From assembly GCA_017550405.1 (NCBI GenBank), contig JAFZPH010000021.1, forward strand, positions 1 through 64,000: DNA of 64,000 nt, written 5' to 3'. Every line of letters starts with the position of its first letter. Positions within the stretch are counted from its first letter, which is position 1. This document shows, piece by piece, positions 1 to 6,916 of the stretch. Under the pieces are notes generated by a model. It saw only the letters and a program-made list of their open reading frames with translations, was not told the DNA's origin and made no database searches. The translations under genes were made by a program, and so were the position numbers. This stretch comes from Bacteroidales bacterium. GTDB lineage: Bacteria; Bacteroidota; Bacteroidia; Bacteroidales; P3.

Positions 1-88
1 AAACATACCTGTCCGTCTCGACCTCTTTCCACTCGTAGCATCCGAGCTCTTCATTGTACACTTGTCGTGTCTGTGTCTTTTGTCTCAT
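1..88 (-). CDS. 5' end of an unrecognised gene, cut by the window edge
   Basis: An open frame begins at an ATG at position 88 and runs leftward out of the window, giving 29 residues that start MRQKTQTRQVYNEELGCY and continue charged and ordinary in composition. A short A-rich stretch precedes the ATG. It is divergent from the ATPase gene at 159, and the shared region holds an 8-bp inverted repeat. No family is recognisable from so few residues. The frame could be open by chance, so this is tentative. Confidence 0.35.
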   Translation of the reverse strand, partial: MRQKTQTRQVYNEELGCYEWKEVETDRYV

Positions 89-91
89 TTT

Positions 92-116
92 TACTTTTGG
101 TATTGTTCCCAAAAGT
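92..116. promoter_or_regulatory. Putative promoter box inside an 8-bp inverted repeat between divergent genes
   Basis: TACTTTTG at 92-99 fits the Bacteroidota -7 box TAnnTTTG for the ATPase gene. It lies in a perfect inverted repeat, ACTTTTGG (93-100) and CCAAAAGT (109-116), with an 8-nt spacer. A dyad over a promoter box between two divergent genes is a plausible operator. No regulator is identified and the -33 box is unclear. Confidence 0.35.
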
Positions 117-158
117 GTCAACTTTTTTCAGGTTAAGACAGCAAAAACAACAATCATC

Positions 159-1364
159 ATGGAAGATATTGAAATTCGTTCACTTATAGATAACTATCAT
201 CGTAAGATTAATAAAATATCGCTTCGATTCAAGAGGTATTTATACAATCAAATTAACTGGGATGTCAGAATAATAGGTATAAAAGGGGCTCGGGGTGTCG
301 GCAAAACCACATTGATGCTACAACATATATTAGAGAATTATAAAGATATTGACCAAGTTATTTATGCCTCATTGGATGACTTTTGGTTTTCCAATCATTC
401 TTTGTTTGACTTAATCGACTGGGCATATCAGCATGGATTGCATAGGATTTATCTTGACGAAGTTCACCGATATGCACAATGGCAACTCGCCTTGAAGAAC
501 ATATACGACAATTATCCTGATGTCAACATTGTTTACACTGGAAGTTCCTTACTCTCTATCGACTATGCAGTTGCAGACTTGTCTCGCCGCCAGACATTAT
601 ACACACTACATGGACTTTCTTTCCGAGAGTATCTTGCCTTTGAGGACATTACAGAAATCTCACCACTTTCTTTAGATAATTTGCTTGACAATCATCTTCA
701 TTATGCGATGGACATTACTAAACAGATTAAGGTTGCTCCATATTTCGAGTCTTATCTTGAGCATGGGTATTATCCATTCTATAAAGAATCCTTAACCGAC
801 TTTCTCGACCGATTACGGCAAACCGCATCCATTGCAATCGACATCGACCTACCGTCTATAGAAGAGGTATCGTTCGAGACCTTAATAAAGATAAAACGCC
901 TCTTGGTCATAATTAGCGAACAGGTACCATTTGTCCCAAATATGTCCTCGCTGTGGAAAGAGCTCTCCACCAATAACACTTTGGGCATTCGAATGCTATA
1001 CGCCCTCGACCGGGCAGGAATCCTGTCACTTGTAACAAACAATATCAAAAACTACAAGCACCTATCCAAACCTGACAAGATATTCTTGAACGATACCAAC
1101 CTCATGCATGCCCTATGCACCAACGTCAACAAAGGCAGTGAGCGAGAAACATTCTTCCATAGCCAGTTGTCGGTCGGACATGAGGTAAGCATACCCTCAC
1201 AAGGCGATTTTCTTGTAGACAACACCATTCTCTTTGAGGTCGGTGGAAAAAGAAAGACATTCGAACAAATCAAAGATGAATCCAATGGCTACTTGGCAGT
1301 GGATGACACCGAGATTGGGCACGCCCACCGCATCCCCCTATGGATGTTTGGACTACTCTACTAA
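159..1364 (+). CDS. AAA-type P-loop ATPase (AAA_14/DUF4143-like)
   Basis: A 401-residue soluble ATPase of the type often found alone in gut Bacteroidota genomes. The Walker A motif GARGVGKT is at about residues 43-50 and the Walker B strand IYLDE at about 97-101, followed by a GSS sensor-like segment (VYTGSSLLSI). The C-terminal part ends with FEVGGKRKT, typical of the DUF4143-like domain in this group. An upstream in-frame start at 54 would overlap the promoter box and divergent leader, so the ATG at 159 is preferred. Composition is AT-rich like the neighbouring island. Its cellular role is unknown; members are often guessed to work in nucleic-acid or defence processes, but nothing here proves that. 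Confidence 0.85.
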   Translation: MEDIEIRSLIDNYHRKINKISLRFKRYLYNQINWDVRIIGIKGARGVGKTTLMLQHILENYKDIDQVIYASLDDFWFSNHSLFDLIDWAYQHGLHRIYLDEVHRYAQWQLALKNIYDNYPDVNIVYTGSSLLSIDYAVADLSRRQTLYTLHGLSFREYLAFEDITEISPLSLDNLLDNHLHYAMDITKQIKVAPYFESYLEHGYYPFYKESLTDFLDRLRQTASIAIDIDLPSIEEVSFETLIKIKRLLVIISEQVPFVPNMSSLWKELSTNNTLGIRMLYALDRAGILSLVTNNIKNYKHLSKPDKIFLNDTNLMHALCTNVNKGSERETFFHSQLSVGHEVSIPSQGDFLVDNTILFEVGGKRKTFEQIKDESNGYLAVDDTEIGHAHRIPLWMFGLLY

Positions 1365-1576
1365 GCACCGGAGAATGCAATTAATACCTCGTACATATCC
1401 TACTGAAAATTTTTGCAAAAATACGCATTTTTTTTCAATAGACATGTTTTTTTGCATCATGTTTTCAAATCCTTTCCTACAGCGATGGCTCTTCGACCCT
1501 TATTCGTAGGTGATTTGCTTATGAATACAAAAATCCAATACGTGCAAAAAACTTTAATCTCCTATGTTTTGTGTGC

Positions 1577-1993
1577 TCAAAATGTTATTCTACCCAACTT
1601 TAGATTTCTTAATAAATCAGCATAAACTATTATCAATAGGTCTCTCGTTTCATTCCCACCTTCAAACATCTCAAAAATATTCTGAAGACGTAATGCATTA
1701 AGTAATCCTTCTACTCGTTCTTCTACCCCCATTTGAAAGAGCATGTAACGACAACCGTCAACTCCATTTTCATCAGCCAATTCATCTGCCCATCCAAAAC
1801 CATAACGTTCCCACACAAAATATATTCCCTCGATAAATGTTTGAACAACCTCATTATATTGTATTGCATAGTCAAGGCGACCATCATTCTGTGCCTTATT
1901 CCACATTAGACTATTATACCTGTTAAGACTATTTATTATGTCCTTCAAGTCTTCTGCCGAAAAAGGAGCCGTATCTTTTAAATTACTTGCCAT
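1577..1993 (-). CDS. Unrecognised small helical protein, last gene of the island operon (paralog of 2976-3386)
   Basis: A 138-residue acidic protein with no signal peptide or membrane segment. I do not recognise the family. It aligns by eye with the product of 2976-3386: both have DGR-(L/V)-(D/E)YA, then (Y/F)-x-WE-x-Y, then NIF near residue 115, then a hydrophobic IVYADLL / TIYKNLL helix. The ATG at 1993 is chosen because it sits 11 nt inside the end of the upstream gene; a longer in-frame start at 2074 would overlap far more. It is the fifth gene of a tightly packed minus-strand operon. Codon and base usage are AT-rich compared with genes after 4200. Confidence 0.7.
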   Translation of the reverse strand: MASNLKDTAPFSAEDLKDIINSLNRYNSLMWNKAQNDGRLDYAIQYNEVVQTFIEGIYFVWERYGFGWADELADENGVDGCRYMLFQMGVEERVEGLLNALRLQNIFEMFEGGNETRDLLIIVYADLLRNLKLGRITF

Positions 1994-2417
1994 ATTGAGA
2001 CGTTTGGTTGGGTTCTCTAATATCTGTAAATTCACCGAAGAACTCAATAATGCGCAACGGAGACAACATTGCAAAACGAATACAGGTCATATTATTGAAA
2101 ATATTGCACACAAGAGGTTCATTAGGGTCATCCCAATGCATCATATCCGGAAGTCGGCCATATTGGACCCTATCGTTCAATACATCGCCATGTTCTATTC
2201 CAAAAATTGGCAAACCAAAACGTTGGTTAATTCCAGAAGGAACATCATCTAATAATACTACAGATAAAGTGTCTTGACTGATTGGTTTTGCCACAATGGT
2301 GCAATTGATTGCACCATGACGGATACATTTCCCATTAATGTACTCCTCATACCTTGTCGCCTCAAAAATAAAGGCTTTTTTGTAAATGTCATTCATATTT
2401 AAACGTGTAAAAGTCAT
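1983..2417 (-). CDS. Unrecognised island protein, 144 aa
   Basis: A 144-residue soluble protein starting MTFTRLNMND. No known motif is visible. It has mixed beta and alpha character, for instance the strands in INCTIVAKPI and LSVVLLDDVP, and no signal peptide. Its ATG overlaps the stop of the upstream gene as ATGA (2414-2417), and its end overlaps the next gene by 11 nt, so translation is probably coupled along the operon. It does not resemble the paralogous helical proteins on either side. Function unknown. Confidence 0.7.
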   Translation of the reverse strand: MTFTRLNMNDIYKKAFIFEATRYEEYINGKCIRHGAINCTIVAKPISQDTLSVVLLDDVPSGINQRFGLPIFGIEHGDVLNDRVQYGRLPDMMHWDDPNEPLVCNIFNNMTCIRFAMLSPLRIIEFFGEFTDIREPNQTSQYGK

Positions 2418-2911
2418 TTCATATATTCTCTCATCTTCACCAGCTGTGGCTGAATACCATAAGGTGTATGCTTGTATACGGTTACAAAAGCATAATCAAT
2501 AAAGTTATTTAGGACTACATCAATAGCCGAAATTATTAATGCTTTGCTGTCACAATTGCCTTCAATAGCATTGATTGTACATTTTAAAGCTGACACTGTC
2601 ATCATCAAATCATTATCAATTATTCGACCATGTTGATTAATATGATCCTGTGTCATCCTCTTCAAAATTTCTTTATTTGAGAACCCTTGTTCATATAAGT
2701 CTACTATCGTTCTAATTTCACCCACATAATACTCTATGTCCGTAGCACTGGGCTGAACCGTATTAAGCGAAACGCTATAGCAATCATAAACCAAGCATCT
2801 ATCACCATCTGGTGAGACAATTGTTTTTGCTGTTATTAAATAACTGCCTTTTGCCGTCTGGATTCTAATGGGCAATCTATCTCCTTCAATTCGGTATGTT
2901 ACTAATGCCAT
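2414..2911 (-). CDS. Unrecognised island protein, 165-172 aa
   Basis: A soluble protein whose first ~60 residues look beta-rich (VTYRIEGDRLPIRIQTAKGS) and whose remainder looks helical. No family is recognised. Two starts are possible: ATG at 2911 (165 aa), preceded by an A-rich stretch, and ATG at 2932 (172 aa), adding seven mostly basic residues. I chose 2911 because A-rich leaders are the usual initiation context here, but the choice is not firm. It is the third gene of the island operon, 64 nt after the preceding gene, and overlaps the next by four bases. Confidence 0.7.
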   Translation of the reverse strand: MALVTYRIEGDRLPIRIQTAKGSYLITAKTIVSPDGDRCLVYDCYSVSLNTVQPSATDIEYYVGEIRTIVDLYEQGFSNKEILKRMTQDHINQHGRIIDNDLMMTVSALKCTINAIEGNCDSKALIISAIDVVLNNFIDYAFVTVYKHTPYGIQPQLVKMREYMK

Positions 2912-2975
2912 ATTGTTTTTTTTTATAAACATTTCTTCAAAAATCCATTTTATTCAAATGAAAGTAGATGCTATT

Positions 2976-3386
2976 TTATCTAAATACACCTGCGTTTACA
3001 GCAAGCAAAAGATTTTTATAAATAGTTAAAAGCCCTTGTGTTACCTTCCCATCTTTTTCCATACCAGCGAATATGTTATTGCTTCCACTATTTTCTTGCA
3101 ACCCTTCTATCAAAGTCTCCAAATTTTCCTTTATATTGGATTTGAAAGTTTGATAGGGTAAATACAATTCCCAATCATCCATGATTTCATCAAGTTTACC
3201 TATGTCGTAATTTTCCCATGCATAAAACAATGGCATAGACAAAGTATCCATTATCTGGTCAAAACGGTCTGCATATTCTACTCGTCCATCTTGTATCGCA
3301 CGCGTTCTCATTTGTTTTTTAAACAAGTGCAATACATCAACCAAAGTTTTTATAACCTTTCCTACAGTTTGATCTTCGTTTTCCAT
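2976..3386 (-). CDS. Unrecognised small helical protein, paralog of 1577-1993
   Basis: A 136-residue acidic, mostly helical protein. It shares spaced motifs with the last gene of the operon (DGRVEYA, FYAWENYD, NNIFAGME, LLTIYKNLL), so the two are paralogs kept in one operon. A weaker match in the C-terminal half links both to the first gene (3397-3804). The ATG at 3386 gives a 10-nt gap after the upstream stop; the longer alternative at 3413 would overlap that gene. No signal peptide, membrane span or catalytic motif is visible. Function unknown. Confidence 0.7.
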   Translation of the reverse strand: MENEDQTVGKVIKTLVDVLHLFKKQMRTRAIQDGRVEYADRFDQIMDTLSMPLFYAWENYDIGKLDEIMDDWELYLPYQTFKSNIKENLETLIEGLQENSGSNNIFAGMEKDGKVTQGLLTIYKNLLLAVNAGVFR

Positions 3387-3396
3387 AATAGTATTA

Positions 3397-3804
3397 TTAA
3401 AAGTTCTCTTCAATGAATATTATTTCCTCACACATTGCGACCAACACTGGTGCTATTTCGTTTTTAGTATCATAATAAAACGTATTCGTTGTCTCCAATC
3501 CCTCTTTTATTCCTTCTGCAAATTGTTTTGCATTAGGAACAAACATCATTATGTACGTTGAGATGTCACTCCCGTTCATTTTCAAATCCTCAAACTTACC
3601 ATAATGGTAATGAATGTAAAGATAAACAATGATGTACTGAAACATATGATAGGCAGCATATGTTTCCTCTCCCATTTTCCTTCCCTCTTCTTTTGTGACA
3701 CGCACTGTCAGCATTTCACAATATTCATTAACCTTGTGAAACATTGACTCGTACTGTTCTTTTGTCCAAGGAGACTTTCGTCCCATATTAATACCTTCTG
3801 CCAT
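3397..3804 (-). CDS. First gene of the island operon, unrecognised 135-aa helical protein
   Basis: A 135-residue protein starting MAEGINMGRKSPW; the second Met (ATG at 3786) is an alternative start. The region YIHYHYGKFEDL and then GIKEGLETTNTF resembles the FYAWENYDIGKLDEI and NLETLIEGL regions of the next gene, suggesting a third, more distant family member. It follows a ~280-nt structured leader and the only strong promoter of the operon, so it is the first translated gene. No catalytic motif is seen. Function unknown. Confidence 0.7.
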   Translation of the reverse strand: MAEGINMGRKSPWTKEQYESMFHKVNEYCEMLTVRVTKEEGRKMGEETYAAYHMFQYIIVYLYIHYHYGKFEDLKMNGSDISTYIMMFVPNAKQFAEGIKEGLETTNTFYYDTKNEIAPVLVAMCEEIIFIEENF

Positions 3805-3840
3805 GATTATTATTTTAGATTGCCTACTCTATTTGCAGTT

Positions 3841-4087
3841 TTCGGCTTTTCTGCTGCTGTCCGACCCGCAACAGCATTATACAAAAGAAGCGTGGGTCTG
3901 TATGTCTCACATTGTACTTGAAGGTCGTCGGAAACCTGATATTCAAATGTAGTAACAGCCCACGCTATTAGCGTGAAGCCATTATACAACCTTGAATATC
4001 TAACTTGAAAAGTTCCGACGTTCTCAAGTACAAGGAAGCATAACGCTTCTATTAAAATACTTTCGGCATGAGCTTTTCGCTCAAAAC
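3841..4087 (-). ncRNA. Structured 5' leader RNA of the island operon (candidate cis-regulatory RNA)
   Basis: On the minus strand, between the promoter and the first island gene, lie several complementary segments. Positions 4013-4033 pair with 3912-3933 (about 20 bp, imperfect). Nested inside, 3992-4000 pairs perfectly with 3938-3946. At the tip, 3961-3966 pairs with 3970-3975 (CACGCT/AGCGTG). Smaller hairpins are at 4069-4083, 4035-4049 and 3856-3875. Two segments have competing partners: 4021-4029 can pair locally with 4003-4011, and CCCACGC at 3959-3965 can instead pair with GCGTGGG near 3890. This looks like a switch-type leader; a known class is not recognised. It could instead be a separate small RNA. 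Confidence 0.5.
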
Positions 4088-4092
4088 CGATT

Positions 4093-4101
4093 GCAAAGAT
4101 A
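4093..4101 (-). promoter_or_regulatory. Promoter of the island operon
   Basis: On the minus strand the box reads TATCTTTGC, an exact TAnnTTTG match, after an A-rich stretch. Transcription should start near 4085-4088, leaving a leader of about 280 nt before the first ATG at 3804. Confidence 0.75.
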
Positions 4102-4153
4102 CGACTTTTTTCTCAAATAAGTAAAAATTATCTCTCGAATCGGCAAAAAGTTG

Positions 4154-4162
4154 TATCTTTGC
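4154..4162 (+). promoter_or_regulatory. Promoter of the ydeI-like gene
   Basis: TATCTTTGC on the plus strand, following an A-rich tract, 31 nt upstream of the ATG at 4193. It is divergent from the island promoter about 55 nt away. Confidence 0.75.
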
Positions 4163-4192
4163 AGCATGTTTTGGAATTGAATCCCGCTGATA

Positions 4193-4540
4193 ATGGAGAT
4201 AGACTTTCTTTTGGAATACAATGACCGTAAGCAGCTACGCCAGTGGCTGGAGGAAAACCATGCCACGGCTCATCACTGTTGGGTGGCGGCCTACCGGGGC
4301 AAGACCTCTAAACCCGATGCGCTCCCCTACCTCACCGTTGTTGAGGAGGCTCTCTGTTTCGGCTGGATAGACTCTACGCTCAAGCGGTTGCCCGACGGAC
4401 GACTGGCACAACGCATTTCCCCAAGAAGGAAGAACAGCCATTGGACAGAACGGAACCTCGCCCGAGTCAGCGACCTGGAACAACGAGGCCTGATGACCCC
4501 AGCCGGGATACAAGCCGCTGCCAGAAACAAAAACAATTAA
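4193..4540 (+). CDS. YdeI/OmpD-associated family protein, short form
   Basis: A 115-residue protein matching the N-terminal part of the YdeI/OmdA family: a W-x-x-x-YRGKTSKPDALPY region, then VEEALCFGWIDSTLKRLPD, then RISPRRKNSHWTERN. From memory, relatives usually run to roughly 190 residues with a C-terminal helical extension. Here the frame stops right after the conserved GLMTPAGI segment with a basic, Asn-rich tail, so the gene is truncated or a natural short form. The family has been linked to tolerance of peptide or bacteriocin stress in annotations, but its biochemical role is uncertain. It has its own promoter and lies 13 nt upstream of the MBL lipoprotein, probably co-transcribed. Confidence 0.75.
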   Translation: MEIDFLLEYNDRKQLRQWLEENHATAHHCWVAAYRGKTSKPDALPYLTVVEEALCFGWIDSTLKRLPDGRLAQRISPRRKNSHWTERNLARVSDLEQRGLMTPAGIQAAARNKNN

Positions 4541-4553
4541 AATCAACAATACC

Positions 4554-5459
4554 ATGAAAAGAAACATTATCAAAGCCACCGCTGCCATTCTGTCATTATT
4601 CTGTGCCGCCTGCGGCCCAAACAGCAACCAAACCGAACAAGCCGACACAAGTGCCGAGCAAAACTTCACCTCCAATATTGAAGGCGTTACAGTTAAAGAC
4701 GGCATATCAAAATACTACCTCAATGGAGAGCTCACCATTGATGGCGATGTAATCATCGGCTTACAAGACCGCGCCAGCGAGATGTCAATCGACCTGTTTA
4801 AAGGCTCCTTCAACGACAGCCTTCTTCAAGCCCTACTCCCCGAAGGTGGCTCGAAGTCAGCCATCAACGTCTTCCTGTTTAACAACCCACAACATAATAT
4901 CCTCTTCGACGCAGGACTCGGTGCCCAATCGGGTGGCAGTCTCATGGACAAACTGGATACGCTCGGCATAAAGCCCTCCGACATCGACGCCGTATGCCTC
5001 ACCCACCTCCACGGCGACCACATAGGCGGACTGCTCGCTGGTGGCAAGGCCGCCTTCCCCAAAGCAACCCTATACCTCTCGCAGAAAGAGTTTGATGCCT
5101 GGAGCGACCAAGGCGCCATGTCCAAACAGAACGACTTATGGAAACAGGTGCAGTCGGCCTATAAGGGACGCATTAAGACCTTTGCCGATCGCGACACCAT
5201 CATTGACGGCATAGTTGCAACCATCCCGGCTCCCGGCCATACACCTGGCCATACGGTCTATCAAGTAGGCAACTGCCTCATTGCCGGCGACATCATCCAC
5301 TCCGAAGACCTCCAGCTTCAGCATCCCGACTTCTGCGCCAGATACGACAACGCCCCCGCCGCTGCAGTCAAGGCAAGAAAAGAAATTCTACAATACGCAT
5401 CCACCAACCACCTTCTGTTTTGCGACGCCCACTGCTACGACCACTTTATCCAGCTATAA
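4554..5459 (+). CDS. MBL-fold metallo-hydrolase lipoprotein
   Basis: A 301-residue metallo-beta-lactamase-fold hydrolase. The N-terminus has a lipoprotein signal with the lipobox ending at Cys20 (LFCAAC). The zinc motif HLHGDH is at residues 151-156, followed by the conserved PAPGHTPGH region and a late AGD; the final CDAHCYDH supplies another metal-site histidine. The arrangement resembles lactonase-type MBL enzymes (quorum-quenching-like), but substrate cannot be inferred. It should be anchored in the periplasmic or outer-membrane leaflet. It follows the ydeI-like gene closely and ends before a strong hairpin terminator. Confidence 0.85.
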   Translation: MKRNIIKATAAILSLFCAACGPNSNQTEQADTSAEQNFTSNIEGVTVKDGISKYYLNGELTIDGDVIIGLQDRASEMSIDLFKGSFNDSLLQALLPEGGSKSAINVFLFNNPQHNILFDAGLGAQSGGSLMDKLDTLGIKPSDIDAVCLTHLHGDHIGGLLAGGKAAFPKATLYLSQKEFDAWSDQGAMSKQNDLWKQVQSAYKGRIKTFADRDTIIDGIVATIPAPGHTPGHTVYQVGNCLIAGDIIHSEDLQLQHPDFCARYDNAPAAAVKARKEILQYASTNHLLFCDAHCYDHFIQL

Positions 5460-5510
5460 ACCCACTTACACCTAACTCGGAGTAAAAAGAACTACGGCAG
5501 AAGAACGTCA

Positions 5511-5543
5511 AAAGCCCGGGCGAGAAGTTCTCGTCCGGGCTTT
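5511..5543. terminator. Bidirectional intrinsic terminator
   Basis: A near-perfect stem joins AAAGCCCGGGCGAGAA (5511-5526) to GTTCTCGTCCGGGCTTT (5527-5543), with A-runs and T-runs on the flanks. It lies between the convergent MBL and DUF3298-like genes and can serve both. Confidence 0.85.
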
Positions 5544-5568
5544 GTGTTTATTCCTGTTCCACTATGCG

Positions 5569-6435
5569 TCACTGCTTGTGGGAGAGTGCTTCCGCAAAGA
5601 TTTCTTTGCCGTAAGGTGTGAGTGTGGCGTTCGCTTCAAGCCAAGCAACGGGCATCTCGACAAAGAGCATGCCACAGGCATAGCACTGCACACTGTAGAT
5701 GTTGTAAAAGGCAGTGATGGTGGCTCGATTGCTGTCGATGGTGAAGCCGTCGGGCGGCGGCAGCCGGTGTTGATATTCGCCGTCGATACATTCTGCAGTG
5801 TTGCCGTTCTCACGATTTGACGGCACCTCGTCAAGTGCACGAAGCAGCAGCAGGCCGAGGTCGGTGGTATCTATCAGGTCACACAAACGAACAATGCGGT
5901 CGGTGGCACGATCAACAATCAGCGTGCGGTAGCCATAGGTGCCGTGTGCGGCAAAGGCCACATTATGCTCATCGTTTACCGAGAAATGCAGCAGGTTGCC
6001 GTCCTGCCGCACTTCGCCATTGACTGTGGCATAGTTATGAGGGAAAAACCGCACTGAATCAAGTTTGCGACGTTGGAGTGCATCGCCTTGGGGAAAGAGC
6101 TCGTCATCTTCCACCCATGTACGGGCAAGGAACTGCCTACCGGCTTCCTGCAAAGTGGTGGAGGTGCTGTCGCCAAAAGCCATCAGACTGAGCTCGGTAC
6201 GGACTTGTGATGAGAAACCACTGATGTCGGGCCAGGCAAGCGTGAATTCGTTCTCCACGTCGAGGTATACATCATCAAGCAGGGGAAGCTTTTCGAGTGC
6301 TTTGATTTCGAAACAGCTTTTACCTTTGAGCATGTGGATGGACAGGGTCTGAAAAGATTCTTCCTGGGGAGTTGGCTGGTGGCAGGCTACAAGCAGCAGT
6401 ATTGCTGCAATAGAAGTGAATGTCAACTTTTTCAT
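5569..6435 (-). CDS. RsiV/DUF3298-like lipoprotein
   Basis: A 288-residue secreted lipoprotein with signal peptide and lipobox LLVAC (Cys18). The C-terminal third, with DGFTIDSNRATITAFYNIY, then YACGMLFVEMPVAWL and a final segment LTPYGKEI, has the layout of the DUF3298/RsiV-like domain, in which an extended strand precedes a conserved aromatic/acidic segment. The middle contains FSVNDEHNVAFAAHGTYGYR. In other bacteria this domain occurs in anti-sigma factors and in peptidoglycan deacetylase-associated proteins; here there is no membrane helix or sigma-binding region, so a periplasmic binding role is likelier. Family assignment is by motif resemblance only. Confidence 0.55.
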   Translation of the reverse strand: MKKLTFTSIAAILLLVACHQPTPQEESFQTLSIHMLKGKSCFEIKALEKLPLLDDVYLDVENEFTLAWPDISGFSSQVRTELSLMAFGDSTSTTLQEAGRQFLARTWVEDDELFPQGDALQRRKLDSVRFFPHNYATVNGEVRQDGNLLHFSVNDEHNVAFAAHGTYGYRTLIVDRATDRIVRLCDLIDTTDLGLLLLRALDEVPSNRENGNTAECIDGEYQHRLPPPDGFTIDSNRATITAFYNIYSVQCYACGMLFVEMPVAWLEANATLTPYGKEIFAEALSHKQ

Positions 6436-6469
6436 TGTAGTTATTTATTGTAAAGGTTTAATCAGTGTG

Positions 6470-6802
6470 CTATTGTTCAGGGACAATGGCAAAATAGGTC
6501 AGGGGCTCAGTGTCGGAGGCGTTGATAAGGCTGTGCGAATGGCCTTTGGGGCAGTAGTGGCACTGGCCGGGACTGAGCAGTTCTTCGCCGTCGTCATAAA
6601 GGCAGCGGGCCTGTCCGCCGAGGATGTAGATTATCTCGCTACTGGTATCGTGGCAGTGGTAGCCGATGGTGCAGCCGGGGTCGAGACAGCCGAGCATGAT
6701 TTTGTTCATACCGTCGAAAAAGATGCGGGACTTGGTGTCACCTTCGCCGCCCTTGAAGTGGGGCATGACGCTTAATTCAATGTTTGAGAAATCGATAACC
6801 AT
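6470..6802 (-). CDS. Small cupin-domain protein
   Basis: A 110-residue single-domain cupin. Motif 1 is GYHCHDTSSEIIYILGGQ (metal-type His/His/Glu spacing) and motif 2 is PGQCHYCPKGHSHSL, so a metal-binding barrel is likely. The substrate is unknown. The frame extends upstream to 6856, but a clear promoter box lies at 6828-6835, downstream of that start, so translation must begin at the ATG at 6802 with a leader of only about 20 nt. Confidence 0.85.
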   Translation of the reverse strand: MVIDFSNIELSVMPHFKGGEGDTKSRIFFDGMNKIMLGCLDPGCTIGYHCHDTSSEIIYILGGQARCLYDDGEELLSPGQCHYCPKGHSHSLINASDTEPLTYFAIVPEQ

Positions 6803-6827
6803 GGTGTATATAATGTTGTTTGAAAAA

Positions 6828-6835
6828 CAAAGATA
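6828..6835 (-). promoter_or_regulatory. Promoter of the cupin gene
   Basis: The minus strand reads TATCTTTG, preceded by an A/T-rich tract. Its position decides the start of the cupin gene at 6802. Confidence 0.75.
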
Positions 6836-6916
6836 CATATTTTTTTTGGATGACATACTTTTTTTCGCGCGTGGGCGTTAAGAAGGCTGTTTGAATAACC
6901 CTACTAATGTATTGTT

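Noticed and set aside
54..158. Upstream extension of the ATPase gene
   Set aside because: It would start before the promoter box and overlap the divergent gene's leader; the added residues look like a chance translation.
6803..6856. Upstream extension of the cupin gene
   Set aside because: The promoter box at 6828-6835 lies inside it.
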